Source of the DNA: Hypsibius dujardini
Taxonomy: Eukaryota; Tardigrada; Eutardigrada; Parachela; Hypsibiidae
Direction of reading: 5' to 3'
DNA: 23,545 nucleotides
NCBI GenBank assembly: GCA_001579985.1
Contig: LRSR01013092.1
Location: 1 to 23,545, forward strand
Part shown: piece after piece, positions 9,564 through 17,127 of the stretch
Layout of the letters: every line of letters begins with the position of its first letter
Position numbering within the stretch: position 1 is the first letter of the stretch
Notes under the pieces: model-generated
What the model was told of the DNA's origin: nothing
The model's database searches: none
What the model saw: only the letters and a program-made list of their open reading frames with translations
Position numbers and translations under genes: made by a program

Positions 9564-12500
9564 TAGGCAAACAGATAGGCAGACAGACAGATAGGCAGAC
9601 AGACAGACCTTCAGTCCAACAAGGCGGGACAGACACGCTGAGAAAGACAGGGAGACATCCAGACACGCCGATCGCCCGGCATCCCGACACGGCAGGGGAA
9701 TAAAGCTCGACCCGAAAAACTGTCAGGCATACAGGCAGACAAGATATGCAAGTTACATACCGGTATCCCGCCCATCCGGTACGACAGCAGACTGGAATTC
9801 AACGTCACCAAGGCGGCCTCCAGTTTCTCGCCCAGTATCGCGTCAAACTGCTCCGCCGACGGGACATCCGGTACCGACCGGTCAGCAGGCGCCACCACCA
9901 TCACACCCTCCGCTTGACGCAGCCCAAATCGGTCCTTCATCAACGGCAGCTGATGATCCAGCCGGCGTTTCAACACCGTCTCCCGTTCACCGTTAATCAA
10001 CATATTCTTCACCAACAGTCCCGCGTCATGCTCGCTCCCCACACTCCACCAGGAAGATGCGCTCGCGTCCGCGTCGGGCTTAACGACCTCGCACAGACAG
10101 CCGGCCGTGCAGACGTCCCTCGACGAGGCCGGTGTGCACTCAATCACCAGGCCCGGCAGGCAGGGGATGTTCCAGTACTTGAACGAGTGCCGGTCCATCC
10201 CGATCGGCTCGGAGCGGAAGCTCTGCTGGTTCGTCTGGATCTGGCAGTCGAGCGCGGCGCGTTCGGCGTTCAGCTGCCGGACGAATTTGCCGTGGTGATC
10301 CTCCATGGCGGAGGTCAGGGCGATCACGTCGATGTCGGTGAGTTTGCGGTGCTTCCGGCCCTTATTGAGCACGCGAATGTCCTCGGCGAGTTCGCGCGCG
10401 CTCCGCTCCTTGTCGGAGCGGAGGCTGTTGCGTTTGCGGGAGTAGCCGTCGAGGAGGACGCGGAAGCGGTCACCCTTCTCCGCCACCGTGTCAGGCTGTC
10501 GTTCCTTCGACCTGGAGCGGCCCAAAAACGGTCCGTTACGAAACAGTCATCGCCAGTGACTCAGACCGAACACACTTTTCTTCACTAATTTGCATTTGCA
10601 CTGTATACTGCAATCGTCAAACAGCAAAGTCACGTGATGGAAGGAGAGCACGGACTTACACGACAATCTTCCCCTTCAGCTTGCTCACTTCATCACCGAG
10701 CGAGCGCAGGCTCTTCAGCGCCTTCTCATCCTCATCCACACGGGCACTGGCCTCGTCCAGCATCTCTCGCACCGTGTCGGACTCTATCACAACCTGGAAC
10801 AACCGCGCTAACAGGCGCAGTCGTTGACCTGCAAAAAGCAGTAAGATCATCAGTAGACTTCGCTGCGAGACACCAGACGTCGCTGCGAGGCACTATAGGT
10901 CCCTGCGAGGCACAAGACGTCCCTGTCAGGCACCAGACGTTCCTGTCAGACACAAGACGTCGCTGCGAGGCACAAGACGTCCCTGTCAGGCACAAGACGT
11001 CCCTGTCAGGCATCAGACGTCCCTGTCAGGCATCAGACGTCCCTGTCAGGCACCAGATCTCGCTGTCAGACACAAGACGTCCCTGTGAGGCAGTAGACGT
11101 CCCTGTCAGACACAAGACGTCCCTGCGAGGCAGTAGACGTCCCTGTGAGGCACTAGACGTCCCTGTGAGGCACTAGACGTCCCTGTGAGGCACTAAAGGT
11201 CCTTGCGAGGCACTAGACGTCGCTGCGGAAGTAAGGAACTTCCACTTGTAGTGCATCACTTACCGAAAGGCAAAGCGAATACCGACTCTGACAGCAGTTG
11301 CCGGTACAAGGCGGCTCCTTCCGACGACTTGAGGAGTCGCAGCGTGGCATTGTCAAACTTGGATTCGCTGGACCTGGAGGGGACGCAGGACACGAGGAGG
11401 CACAGGCGGACCACTTCGGAGATGGCCGCACCCGTCAGGGGAAGCTGGTGGAAGGCAATGCCTATAATAAACGCCAAATCAGCAAACACGGTTTCGAGAA
11501 TGCAGCAAACAGGACAAGACACTACGCTAAGACTCTAGAATTGCCAAATTCAGTACAAAATCTTCCCGACAAGCTGGAATGACGGCTAAACCTCAGTTCT
11601 GATAGAGAAAAAAGGGAGCACCCATTCCCAAACCGAAAGCTACCATGAAACAGTGCCTGAATGAACGCGCAACGCCATTCCCCTTCGAACTGCGAAAAAC
11701 CAATCAGCTTCTTCCCTAGAAGCCCTCACCGGATCCCACTCGCAACCCGCAAAGCTACAACCTCTAGACTTACCCGTTCTCAGCAGCGTCGCAGCAGGCA
11801 CATCCGCGCCCTGCTGTTGCCATCCGTTGCTGTACGACCGCGAGGACGGTTCTACGGGACAGAAACACACCACCCACTTCAGTTCGCTGACCACTGGCTC
11901 CGATCCAGAGGGAGCCACTGGCTCCGATCGCTGACCACTGGTTCCTATCCAGAGGGAGCCACTGGCTCCAATCACTGACCACTGGCTCTGATCCAGAGGG
12001 AGCCACTGGCTCCGATCGCTGACCACTGGCTCGATCCAAAGGGAGCCACTGGCTCCAATCGCTGACCACTGGCTCCGATCCAGAGGGAGTTCTCTCCAGT
12101 CTTCCGCACTTACCAGCCTCGGCGCTGTACCTGGGCACAGTGCCCATGATGGACTTGCAGGCAAAGCCCAGCAGCCGCGTGTACTCCCCCTCGACGGCGG
12201 AGGAGGCCAGCGCGCGGTACAAGTGGTCCAAATCTACGGCGAACCATCGTTACGGACCCGGGAACCGCGTCACTCTCCCCTTCCGCCCGGACAGAATGCA
12301 CACTCACCCCAGTCGGCAATGTCCGCGTACTCGCAGGCACGATCCAGTCCGGGCCCGAAGACGCGGATGAATTCCAGGACAAAGAGGGCGTCCGCAATGA
12401 ACCGCTCCGGGATGAGCGTCTGCAGCGAGCCCGGCACCACAGGGAGCGGCTGCCAAAAAGAGCGGGAGGAAAAAAGAGAATGAACGCACACATTCTCGCA

Positions 12501-13383
12501 GTCCAAAAGGGTCCTTCCTCAGGTCCTTACAGTGAGCGTAGCGCACTCCAGGTCCTCGCCGACGGTGAAGATCTGCGTCCGCCACACCGACGAGAGCTTC
12601 TCGCGCTCGCGCTTCAACTTCTCCCGCCACTGGAGGGGACAATAGAATGAGCGAGCTGAGCGACAAGTGCCGGCGAACCCGCGACGAACCCTCGACGTAC
12701 CCTCTTTTTGTATTCCTGCTGCTTCAACTTCTTCCGCTCCGCTCGTTCCGCACTCGTCAGGGCGGTCTTCTCCCGCGCCTTCCCCGGGGAATGACCGCTG
12801 GACTTGTGCTTCTTCGCCTTGGAAGCGTGCGCATCGACCACTGCGAAAGCAGACACAGTTTTTGGTTTCACAAAGTGCTCCTCAGGAAATGGCTCCAAAC
12901 TCCCCTCGCCCCCTTACGCTTTCGCTTCTTCCCCGAGGGTGTGCTCTCAGTGTGGAGGCTCTTCCGCGACGGCACCCAAAGAGGCTTCCCTTTGCGCTCC
13001 TTCTCCGCCCGGTCGCGGCCCATCGTGGAGGAGGAGGCGTTCTCGCGTTTGCCCGCTTTCCGGGGGAAATTCTTGCTGGCCTTGCTGGGCACCCTGAAAC
13101 GTGGCTCCGCGCCCGCAAACAGCTCCAACCACCCGAGCTGATTCAGATTGTAGTAGTCCAGGGTCTTTTTCTGCGGAAACGCATGGTTAGGGGCGAAATA
13201 TGACGGAGGAGGGAGGATGGCGAGGGAAAATGCGTATATTAAAAGTACTGTATTGCTAGTAAGCATTACTACATTAGTACCTTCAATGACCAAATACTGT
13301 CGCTTTTGCGGGGTTCGCGGCAGCGACAGTGCTGCAGGATACTCGCACGCAGCAGGGCACGCGTGAAGGTTTGCGCAGGCCGT
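7279..13383 (-). CDS. BAZ1A/ACF1-like chromatin-remodelling subunit, 14 exons (5' partial, no bromodomain)
   Basis: Exons in transcript order: 13383-13281, 13170-12918, 12840-12701, 12629-12531, 12449-12308, 12233-12114, 11851-11774, 11461-11264, 10828-10660, 10511-9761, 9395-8683, 8615-8573, 8178-7736, 7351-7279. Every junction fits in phase and the sum is 1107 codons plus TGA. In order the protein shows a basic linker, a DDT domain (residues about 199-245), WHIM-type segments (about 290-377 and 531-690) and a full C4HC3 PHD finger (C904, C907, C919, C922, H927, C930, C945, C948). An acidic tail follows, ending in a basic KWGTSHKRAKRSA terminus. BAZ1A/ACF1 pairs with the ISWI ATPase (SNF2H) to space nucleosomes; DDT/WHIM contact the ATPase and linker DNA. 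The WAC domain is upstream of the visible part. Family members normally end in a bromodomain; here none is found. The family call rests on many colinear motifs and is strong. Confidence 0.85.
7352..7735 (-). other. Probable GC-AG intron of the ACF1-like gene
   Basis: The donor reads CAG|GCAAGT at 7736/7735, the usual strong context of GC-AG introns; the acceptor is ttttttgcag at 7352. The phases agree (2 then 1 base). The intron holds a CAGA/CAGT array at 7455-7590. Confidence 0.6.
7455..7590. repeat. (CAGA/CAGT/CAGG)n array
   Basis: Mixed tetranucleotide array inside the probable GC-AG intron. Confidence 0.9.
7736..8178 (-). CDS. ACF1-like gene, exon with end of PHD finger and acidic tail
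   Basis: 443 nt, acceptor atattttcgcag. It opens with VLPDEGWICPIC, the last two zinc ligands of the PHD finger, then a Ser/Arg-rich stretch and a long acidic run (GEEEEEDDDAVYEKE). Acidic linkers after the PHD finger are usual in this family. Confidence 0.8.
8232..8505. repeat. TCTG array with an 80-nt higher-order repeat
   Basis: TCTG repeats with TCTA and CCTG variants. A segment starting TCTGATTGTT at 8339 recurs at about 8419, including a 'ggtctgcctgtccgtctaca' piece. It lies in the intron between the PHD microexon and the next exon. Confidence 0.85.
8573..8615 (-). CDS. ACF1-like gene, 43-nt PHD microexon
   Basis: Acceptor cgttgtctttacag at 8616, donor GAG|GTAAAG at 8572. It supplies the last base of a Cys codon and then DKRFHLDCLIPPLE, which contains the His and Cys ligands in the middle of the PHD finger. 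Without it the finger would lack three of eight ligands. Phases fit exactly on both sides. Confidence 0.85.
8683..9395 (-). CDS. ACF1-like gene, exon before and into the PHD finger
   Basis: 713 nt. A low-complexity Pro/Ala/Ser/Thr start is followed by an acidic EEEDASSDDDD stretch. Then comes the conserved pre-PHD helical block (VVRKFVNGIIRLVDTV; SLSQLHIHLSVFEKCVNW) and the first zinc ligands CKACRKRGD. This block is colinear with human BAZ1A as I remember the family. Confidence 0.85.
9451..9612. repeat. (CAGA)n array
   Basis: Nearly pure CAGA repeat in the 365-nt intron 9396-9760, with a few GATA variants. Confidence 0.9.
9761..10511 (-). CDS. ACF1-like gene, large exon with WHIM motif
   Basis: 751 nt, the largest exon. 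It begins with a basic helical segment and includes SFRSEPIGMDRHSFKYWNIP, the 'G.DR....YW' signature of the WHIM2/WSD motif that ends in PGL-x-IE. A further block with NGERETVLKRRL matches the family's post-WHIM helix. Donor CCG|GTATGT at 9760. Confidence 0.85.
10829..11263 (-). other. ACF1-like intron filled by a minisatellite
   Basis: The intron is almost wholly a 20-bp tandem repeat. Its splice sites (G|GTAAGT at 11263 and tgctttttgcag at 10829) are intact. Confidence 0.8.
10851..11227. repeat. 20-bp minisatellite, about 19 copies
   Basis: Unit close to CACAAGACGTCCCTGTCAGG, with variation mainly at the third to sixth bases and in CTGCGAGG versus CTGTCAGG. The GACGTC palindrome is kept in most copies. 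Confidence 0.95.
11264..11461 (-). CDS. ACF1-like gene, exon with WHIM1-type segment
   Basis: 198 nt, phases 1 and 1. TGAAISEVVRLCLLVSC and NATLRLLKSSEGAALYRQLL follow the DDT domain as in BAZ1A ('TLSEILRLHIL', then a repeat-like helical region). Acceptor tttattatag. Confidence 0.75.
11774..11851 (-). CDS. ACF1-like gene, short linker exon
   Basis: 78 nt, phases 1 and 1, acceptor tgtcccgtag and donor ACGG|GTAAGT. The peptide is Ser/Gln-rich (SNGWQQQGADVP). This is the only one of the three frames that joins both neighbours. Confidence 0.7.
11886..12090. repeat. 44-bp minisatellite in an ACF1-like intron
   Basis: Five copies start at 11886, 11930, 11974, 12018 and 12061. Each unit contains TGGCTCC and its complement GGAGCCA, so each can form a small hairpin. 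It fills most of the intron 11852-12113. Confidence 0.95.
12308..12449 (-). CDS. ACF1-like gene, DDT-domain exon
   Basis: 142 nt, acceptor ctctttttggcag, donor TGGG|GTGAGT. It begins PLPVVPGSLQTLIP and carries ADALFVLEFIRVFGPGL, the core helix of the DDT domain ('LP...FGDALMVLEFL..FG' in BAZ1 proteins). The exon before it ends in the conserved GEDLEC segment. Confidence 0.85.
12531..13170 (-). CDS. ACF1-like gene, three exons of the charged linker
   Basis: Exons 13170-12918, 12840-12701 and 12629-12531 join in phase through short introns of 77 and 71 nt. They encode LDYYNLNQLGWLELFAG, long Lys/Arg/Ser-rich segments and a helical KLKREREKLSSVW stretch, then GEDLEC just before the DDT exon. 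Such charged, coiled-coil-prone linkers are typical between the WAC and DDT regions. Confidence 0.75.
13281..13383 (-). CDS. ACF1-like gene, most upstream exon visible
   Basis: 103 nt after a strong acceptor (gctctctccctctctag). FTRALLRASILQHC resembles the post-WAC helix of BAZ1A. It starts with one base that completes a codon, so an upstream exon must exist. An alternative is a start at an ATG near 13466 read through the acceptor, which seems less likely. Confidence 0.65.
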
Positions 13384-13729
13384 CTAGAGAGGGAGAGAGC
13401 ACGTGTTACGAGGCTCCACATCGCCTTGGCTGTTGACACGCTCCATTTTAACGTGCAAGACAGCAAAGATTGCGGACAAATCAGTTCAGTGTCGTTTAAA
13501 TAGCCTCTTCGAATTTAAATTAAATTAAAAATAAATAAAAAATAAAAAATCTCAACCATTTTAAATCGATCTAAAATATTTTAACACCTTTTAAATTAAA
13601 AACTCATTTAATTATTTTCCTTCGCCGATTTAAATTCGATTTAAATAAACGCGAAATTTTTAGTGCTCAAACGGATTGTTTCGCGGCGGGAAGAGATTCT
13701 TATCCACACTCCATGTCACGTCAACGCAC
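13384..13729. other. AT-rich intron-like DNA
   Basis: No exon seen. From 13505 it is mostly T/A low-complexity DNA. The word TTTAAATTAAATTAAAAATA at 13514 recurs at 14561 on the far side of the satellite. Confidence 0.5.
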
Positions 13730-13734
13730 TTAAG

Positions 13735-14243
13735 ACAAACACGTGGCAAAAACCGTGCGCTGACCGAATTAGGCACTTTAACTCGGAACTCTGTACAACA
13801 GCCATGCAACGAGTGTAGTGGCTTAATTCGGACAGCGCAAGGTTTTCGCCACGTGCGTATTGTAAACACATGGCAAAAACTGTGCGCTGACCGAATTAGG
13901 CACTTTAACTCGGAACTCTGTACAACAGCCATGCAACGAGTGAAATGGCTTAATTCGGTTAGCGCAAGGTTTTTGCCAGGTGTGTATTGTAAACACATGG
14001 CAAAAACCGTGAGCTAACCGAATTAGGCACTTTAACTCGGAACTCTGTACAACAGCCATGCAACGAGTGAAATGGCTTGACTCGGTTAGCGCAAGATTTT
14101 TGCCACGTGTGTATTGTACACATGTGGCAAAAACCGTGCGCTGACCGAATTAGGCACTTCAACTCGGGGGCTGTGTACGACATGCGACGAACGAGTGTAG
14201 TGGCTTAACTCGGTTAGCGCAAGATTTTTGCCACGTGTGTATT
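13735..14243. repeat. 127-bp satellite of inverted arms, four copies
   Basis: TGGCAAAAAC starts at 13744, 13871, 13998 and 14125, exactly 127 bp apart. Within each unit, a first arm (GGCAAAAACCGTGCGCTGAC and onward) is complemented by a later arm ending GGTTTTTGCCA, over about 35 bp. Each unit is therefore a large imperfect hairpin around a core of about 45 bp. Confidence 0.95.
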
Positions 14244-15000
14244 TCGTCAATCTCAACGGTCTGAAACATTGCAAACTAACTGACTGCGGACGTATTTTAA
14301 CACCACGGTGCTTCGGCATATCACATGGTAAGATGAGGGCAATTTTCCCGGGGTGCAAATTTTTACTGTGGAATGAGATTTCGCTTGATTGTTTGCAGTA
14401 CTTTTAGCCACTAGACTTCGTACAGTCTCTGCTATTTAAAGAGTCTATTATATTTCACTGTTGCCATGCATTGATTGGTTGAATTTGAATATAAACTAAA
14501 ATCGGGAACCCGTTGAGGAATTTAAATAAAGTCAAATATTGCCAGATTCAAAATCTCGATTTTAAATTAAATTAAAAATAAAATAAATAAACGAATACAA
14601 AATAAATAAAATTAAATAAATTTAATTAATTAAATTAAATAAAAGGGCCGTTTTTTGAAATTTTAAATACGACAAGGAAATTTCAGTGTTTGCTAGTACT
14701 AAAGAAAATCCTAACGTGCAAAATAAAATTTTAAAAATTGAAAATAAATAGAAAAAAAAATTTATAAATAGAGAAACAAGAATCAAGATTGGAGCCTTCA
14801 TACAAAAACCAACAACGTGATCGAGTTGAGTTTGTGGCTCAAGGTATCCTAATATCCGGCCTTAACAAGAGCTGCTTCACATTTTTTACAAGAGGAAGCA
14901 TGCCGCACAAGAAGGGTTTGTTGAGTTTCACGCGTGGGCGTGACAAAATTGGTCTCAAAAGCATTCCCGAACTCAGTATGGGAGGCTTTACCTAACACCG
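14244..15000. other. Gene-poor AT-rich DNA
   Basis: Low-complexity A/T between about 14520 and 14790. A short + strand open frame at 14789-14995 (68 codons) has no recognisable domain or promoter and I do not call it. No ACF1 WAC exon was found on the minus strand. Confidence 0.5.
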
Positions 15001-15128
15001 ACAGGCACCCACAGACAGACACCACAGAAAAGACAGAGGACAGACAGACAGATAGACAGACAGGCAATCAGAGAGACAGGCAGGCAATCAGATAGACAGA
15101 CAATCAAACAGACAGACAGACAGACAGA

Positions 15129-15161
<33 letters not shown>

Positions 15162-15162
15162 A
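15001..15162. repeat. (CAGA)n array next to the element's probable left edge
   Basis: CAGA repeats with ATCA variants. The array stops abruptly at about 15162 where AT-rich sequence begins. Confidence 0.9.
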
Positions 15163-15363
15163 GTAGTGGTAATACGAGAGTTCTGGCACAATTTCTGGCA
15201 CAATTTTATTTCCAACAAAAATAATATTTTTTTATTTAATTCTTACTATTTTAAAAATTAGCTATTTTAGGGTCAAAACATATCTAAATTACTATAAACT
15301 AGCCTATTTTCATTAATTATTTTTTAAAAATTTCTCAAAAACCACTTTTTAGCGTTTTCGCGA

Positions 15364-15389
15364 TTTCGTCTGTGAGCTCACAGACGAAA
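15364..15389. repeat. Perfect 26-bp palindrome
   Basis: Half-site TTTCGTCTGTGAG followed directly by its exact complement, with no spacer. It stands out in AT-rich DNA. Confidence 0.95.
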
Positions 15390-15474
15390 CACCTCATTTT
15401 GGTCAAATATTGGAAAAAGTAAAAAAACAAAAAAAAGGTGTGGTTTGAACTGGTGGTGTGCTGTGTGTTGGAGA

Positions 15475-15543
15475 GTGTGTGTGTGTGTGTTAGAGAGAAA
15501 GTGTGTGTGTGTGTTGGAGAGAGAGTGTGTGTGTGTGTGTGTA
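15475..15543. repeat. (GT)n microsatellite with AGAG interruptions
   Basis: Three GT blocks separated by 'tagagagaaa' and 'tggagagaga'. Confidence 0.9.
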
Positions 15544-15604
15544 TGCTTCACACACAGCCTGTATCATATGATAGAGATAATGATCTATCCACCAGCCTGA
15601 GGGC

Positions 15605-15690
15605 GTTCGAATTGTTTCGAACTTTTCACGTGCGCGACTGTCCACCCTCTCTACTGCTGCCTATATAGACAGCAGTCGTGTATTGTGTGC
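15605..15690 (+). promoter_or_regulatory. Promoter of the spliced coiled-coil gene
   Basis: An inverted repeat GTTCGAA-4-TTCGAAC lies at 15605-15622, a CACGTG E-box at 15627-15632 and a TATA box CTATATAG at 15661-15668. The TATA box is itself at the centre of a 22-bp near-palindrome (CTGCTG...CAGCAG, 15654-15675). Transcription would start near 15690, about 230 nt before the ATG. Confidence 0.6.
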
Positions 15691-15920
15691 CACTTCAAAT
15701 TTCCTTGAGATTGCCATGTGCGCGCGACTGACTGACTACATGCTGTTGTGTGCCGTGTGCAGTCGATTTTACCATTCAAGAAAGACGTCGTTGCAGCGAA
15801 AATCATTGTGGGTTTTTGCCTTTTTGCTTCATTTTGCTTGCCGCACCAACCATCATTACCTCATTACCTTGTCATCAATCCAAATTTGAGTTTTGTTTTC
15901 GTACGGAATTATTTACCAAA

Positions 15921-16767
15921 ATGGCAACAGTGAGTCCAGTCAGAACGACGTCAACATCTTATAAGACGCGTGCTCGTGACCGGTGGATAGAATTAATTGA
16001 TGCAGTTCTTACTCGCAAGCCAAAAAGTCTGTTAAATGATATTGCGGAGGATATTTGGGGGCGTGATAACTCACGCCCCGGACCACTGTCAGGTTTCCCT
16101 GAGGGCTTTAAGAAGGAGGTCAAGGACGTACTGCATAAGGAGAAGAAGCACTTCCATTTAGCACCTCCTGAAGAAGGTAACAAAAAATCGGTCCTGTGGA
16201 TGAATCTTGCGGATTATATAAAACTTGTCGGAGAAGCTGCAGTTGACGACACTGAGGAACCGTCTAATTCCGGTAATTACGAGTTTTATTTTTTATTAAT
16301 TCCATTTCTTATATTAAACAAATTATTTTTTTTTAGATGACGATCAAGGGGGTACCAGCAGTCGCGAGCACTCTCAGACACCGCTGCAGGAGGACAAGAA
16401 AGTCTCGGGAACGCTGTCAAACACCGGTATATTACGAGTTTTATTTTTACTAATTCACTACTTTTAGCAAATAATTTATTCTACTATTACTTGATTTGTA
16501 GGCTCACCAAGTACATTGAATTTGGACAAGGATGCGGAAATTGAACGACTGAAGGCAATCATTCAGGGACTGCGTGACACCATTAACCAACAGGGGGCGC
16601 TGAATGAGCAACAAGGGGCGCTGTATGAGCAACAAGGGGCGCTGATTAACCAACAGAATGCGTTGATTAACCAACAGAAGGCGCTGATTAACCAACAAGG
16701 GGCGCTGAATGTGCAACCGCTTTCGGCTCAATTCAGCTCAATGAGTTTTTCTGGACCGGGGAAGTGA
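15921..16767 (+). CDS. Three-exon gene: helical N-domain plus heptad-repeat coiled coil, function unknown
   Basis: Exons are 15921-16272, 16337-16426 and 16502-16767. The ATG has a strong Kozak context (CCAAAATGG). Introns of 64 and 75 nt are GT-AG, both phase 1, giving 235 codons and TGA. The first exon encodes a basic, helical domain (RARDRWIELIDAVLTRKP; FKKEVKDVLHKEKKHF) that could bind nucleic acid, but I do not recognise it. A short polar linker follows. The last exon encodes six perfect seven-residue repeats of type INQQGAL (16582-16707), predicting an elongated coiled coil with Leu every seventh position. It is convergent with the packaging ATPase and has its own promoter and poly(A) signal. 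It could be a virion fibre-like or regulatory protein of the element, or a neighbouring host gene; position favours the element. Confidence 0.7.
16582..16707 (+). repeat. 21-bp coding repeat, six units
   Basis: Six in-frame 21-nt units of type ATTAACCAACAGGGGGCGCTG encode heptads. Unit-to-unit identity is high at the DNA level, so copy number probably changes by slippage or unequal exchange. Confidence 0.95.
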
Positions 16768-17127
16768 CACATAAGCGACTTTTTCGATTATGCAGCTTTT
16801 GTTTGAGCAATGGTTTTTGTTGAAGTTTTAGTTTCCTGTATCTCTTCTCATGAATGAGAAACAGGACTGTATTGTTTTTTCTCAGTCTAGAATTTTGAAT
16901 AAAACGTTATGTAGTCAAATTTAGGGTGGAAAAACTTAGGGTAGGAGTGTGTAGGATTATACACACGTATGTAATGCTCACTACAGAAGTAAAAATTAGT
17001 GAATTAACCATAGAAGGAGATTAATTTGAATATAGTGTATAGGGGGTGAATGATGTGTGTGTGTGTGAAGGAAGCGTGTACGTTGGTTGTGAGTAGTGAT
17101 GGTAACGGTCTTTAATAACAAATAAAA
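16768..17127. other. Convergent 3' region of coiled-coil gene and ATPase
   Basis: No gene seen. AATAAA at 16898-16903 serves the + strand gene; ATTAAA on the minus strand at 17116-17111 may serve the ATPase. A short GT run lies near 17055. Confidence 0.5.
16898..16903 (+). terminator. Poly(A) signal AATAAA of the coiled-coil gene
   Basis: Canonical hexamer 131 nt after the TGA stop. Confidence 0.6.

Larger units (their letters stand above)
15163..15600. other. Element left-end region without a gene
   Basis: AT-rich DNA with a direct repeat TTCTGGCACAAT at about 15180 and 15192, a perfect 26-bp palindrome and a GT microsatellite. No coding frame is supported. Confidence 0.5.

Noticed and set aside
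10634-11176. 180-codon + strand frame with repeated DVPVRHQT motifs
   Set aside because: It is the translation of the 20-bp intronic minisatellite. The true coding strand here is minus, with splice sites on both sides.
10851-11227. CRISPR-like look of regular 20-bp repeats
   Set aside because: Units are directly adjacent with no unique spacers and vary internally; the context is a eukaryotic intron.
13269-13466. ATG near 13466 as the start of the ACF1-like protein
   Set aside because: A strong splice acceptor lies between it and the conserved part, and the intervening peptide does not fit the family. It remains possible but is not preferred.
13660-14358. Minus-strand frames with repeated 'HSLHGCCTEFRVKVPNS' peptides
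   Set aside because: They arise from the 127-bp satellite, whose period is not a multiple of three, so the same peptide appears in several frames.
14789-14995. 68-codon + strand frame
   Set aside because: No domain, no splice partner and no promoter; too short to support.
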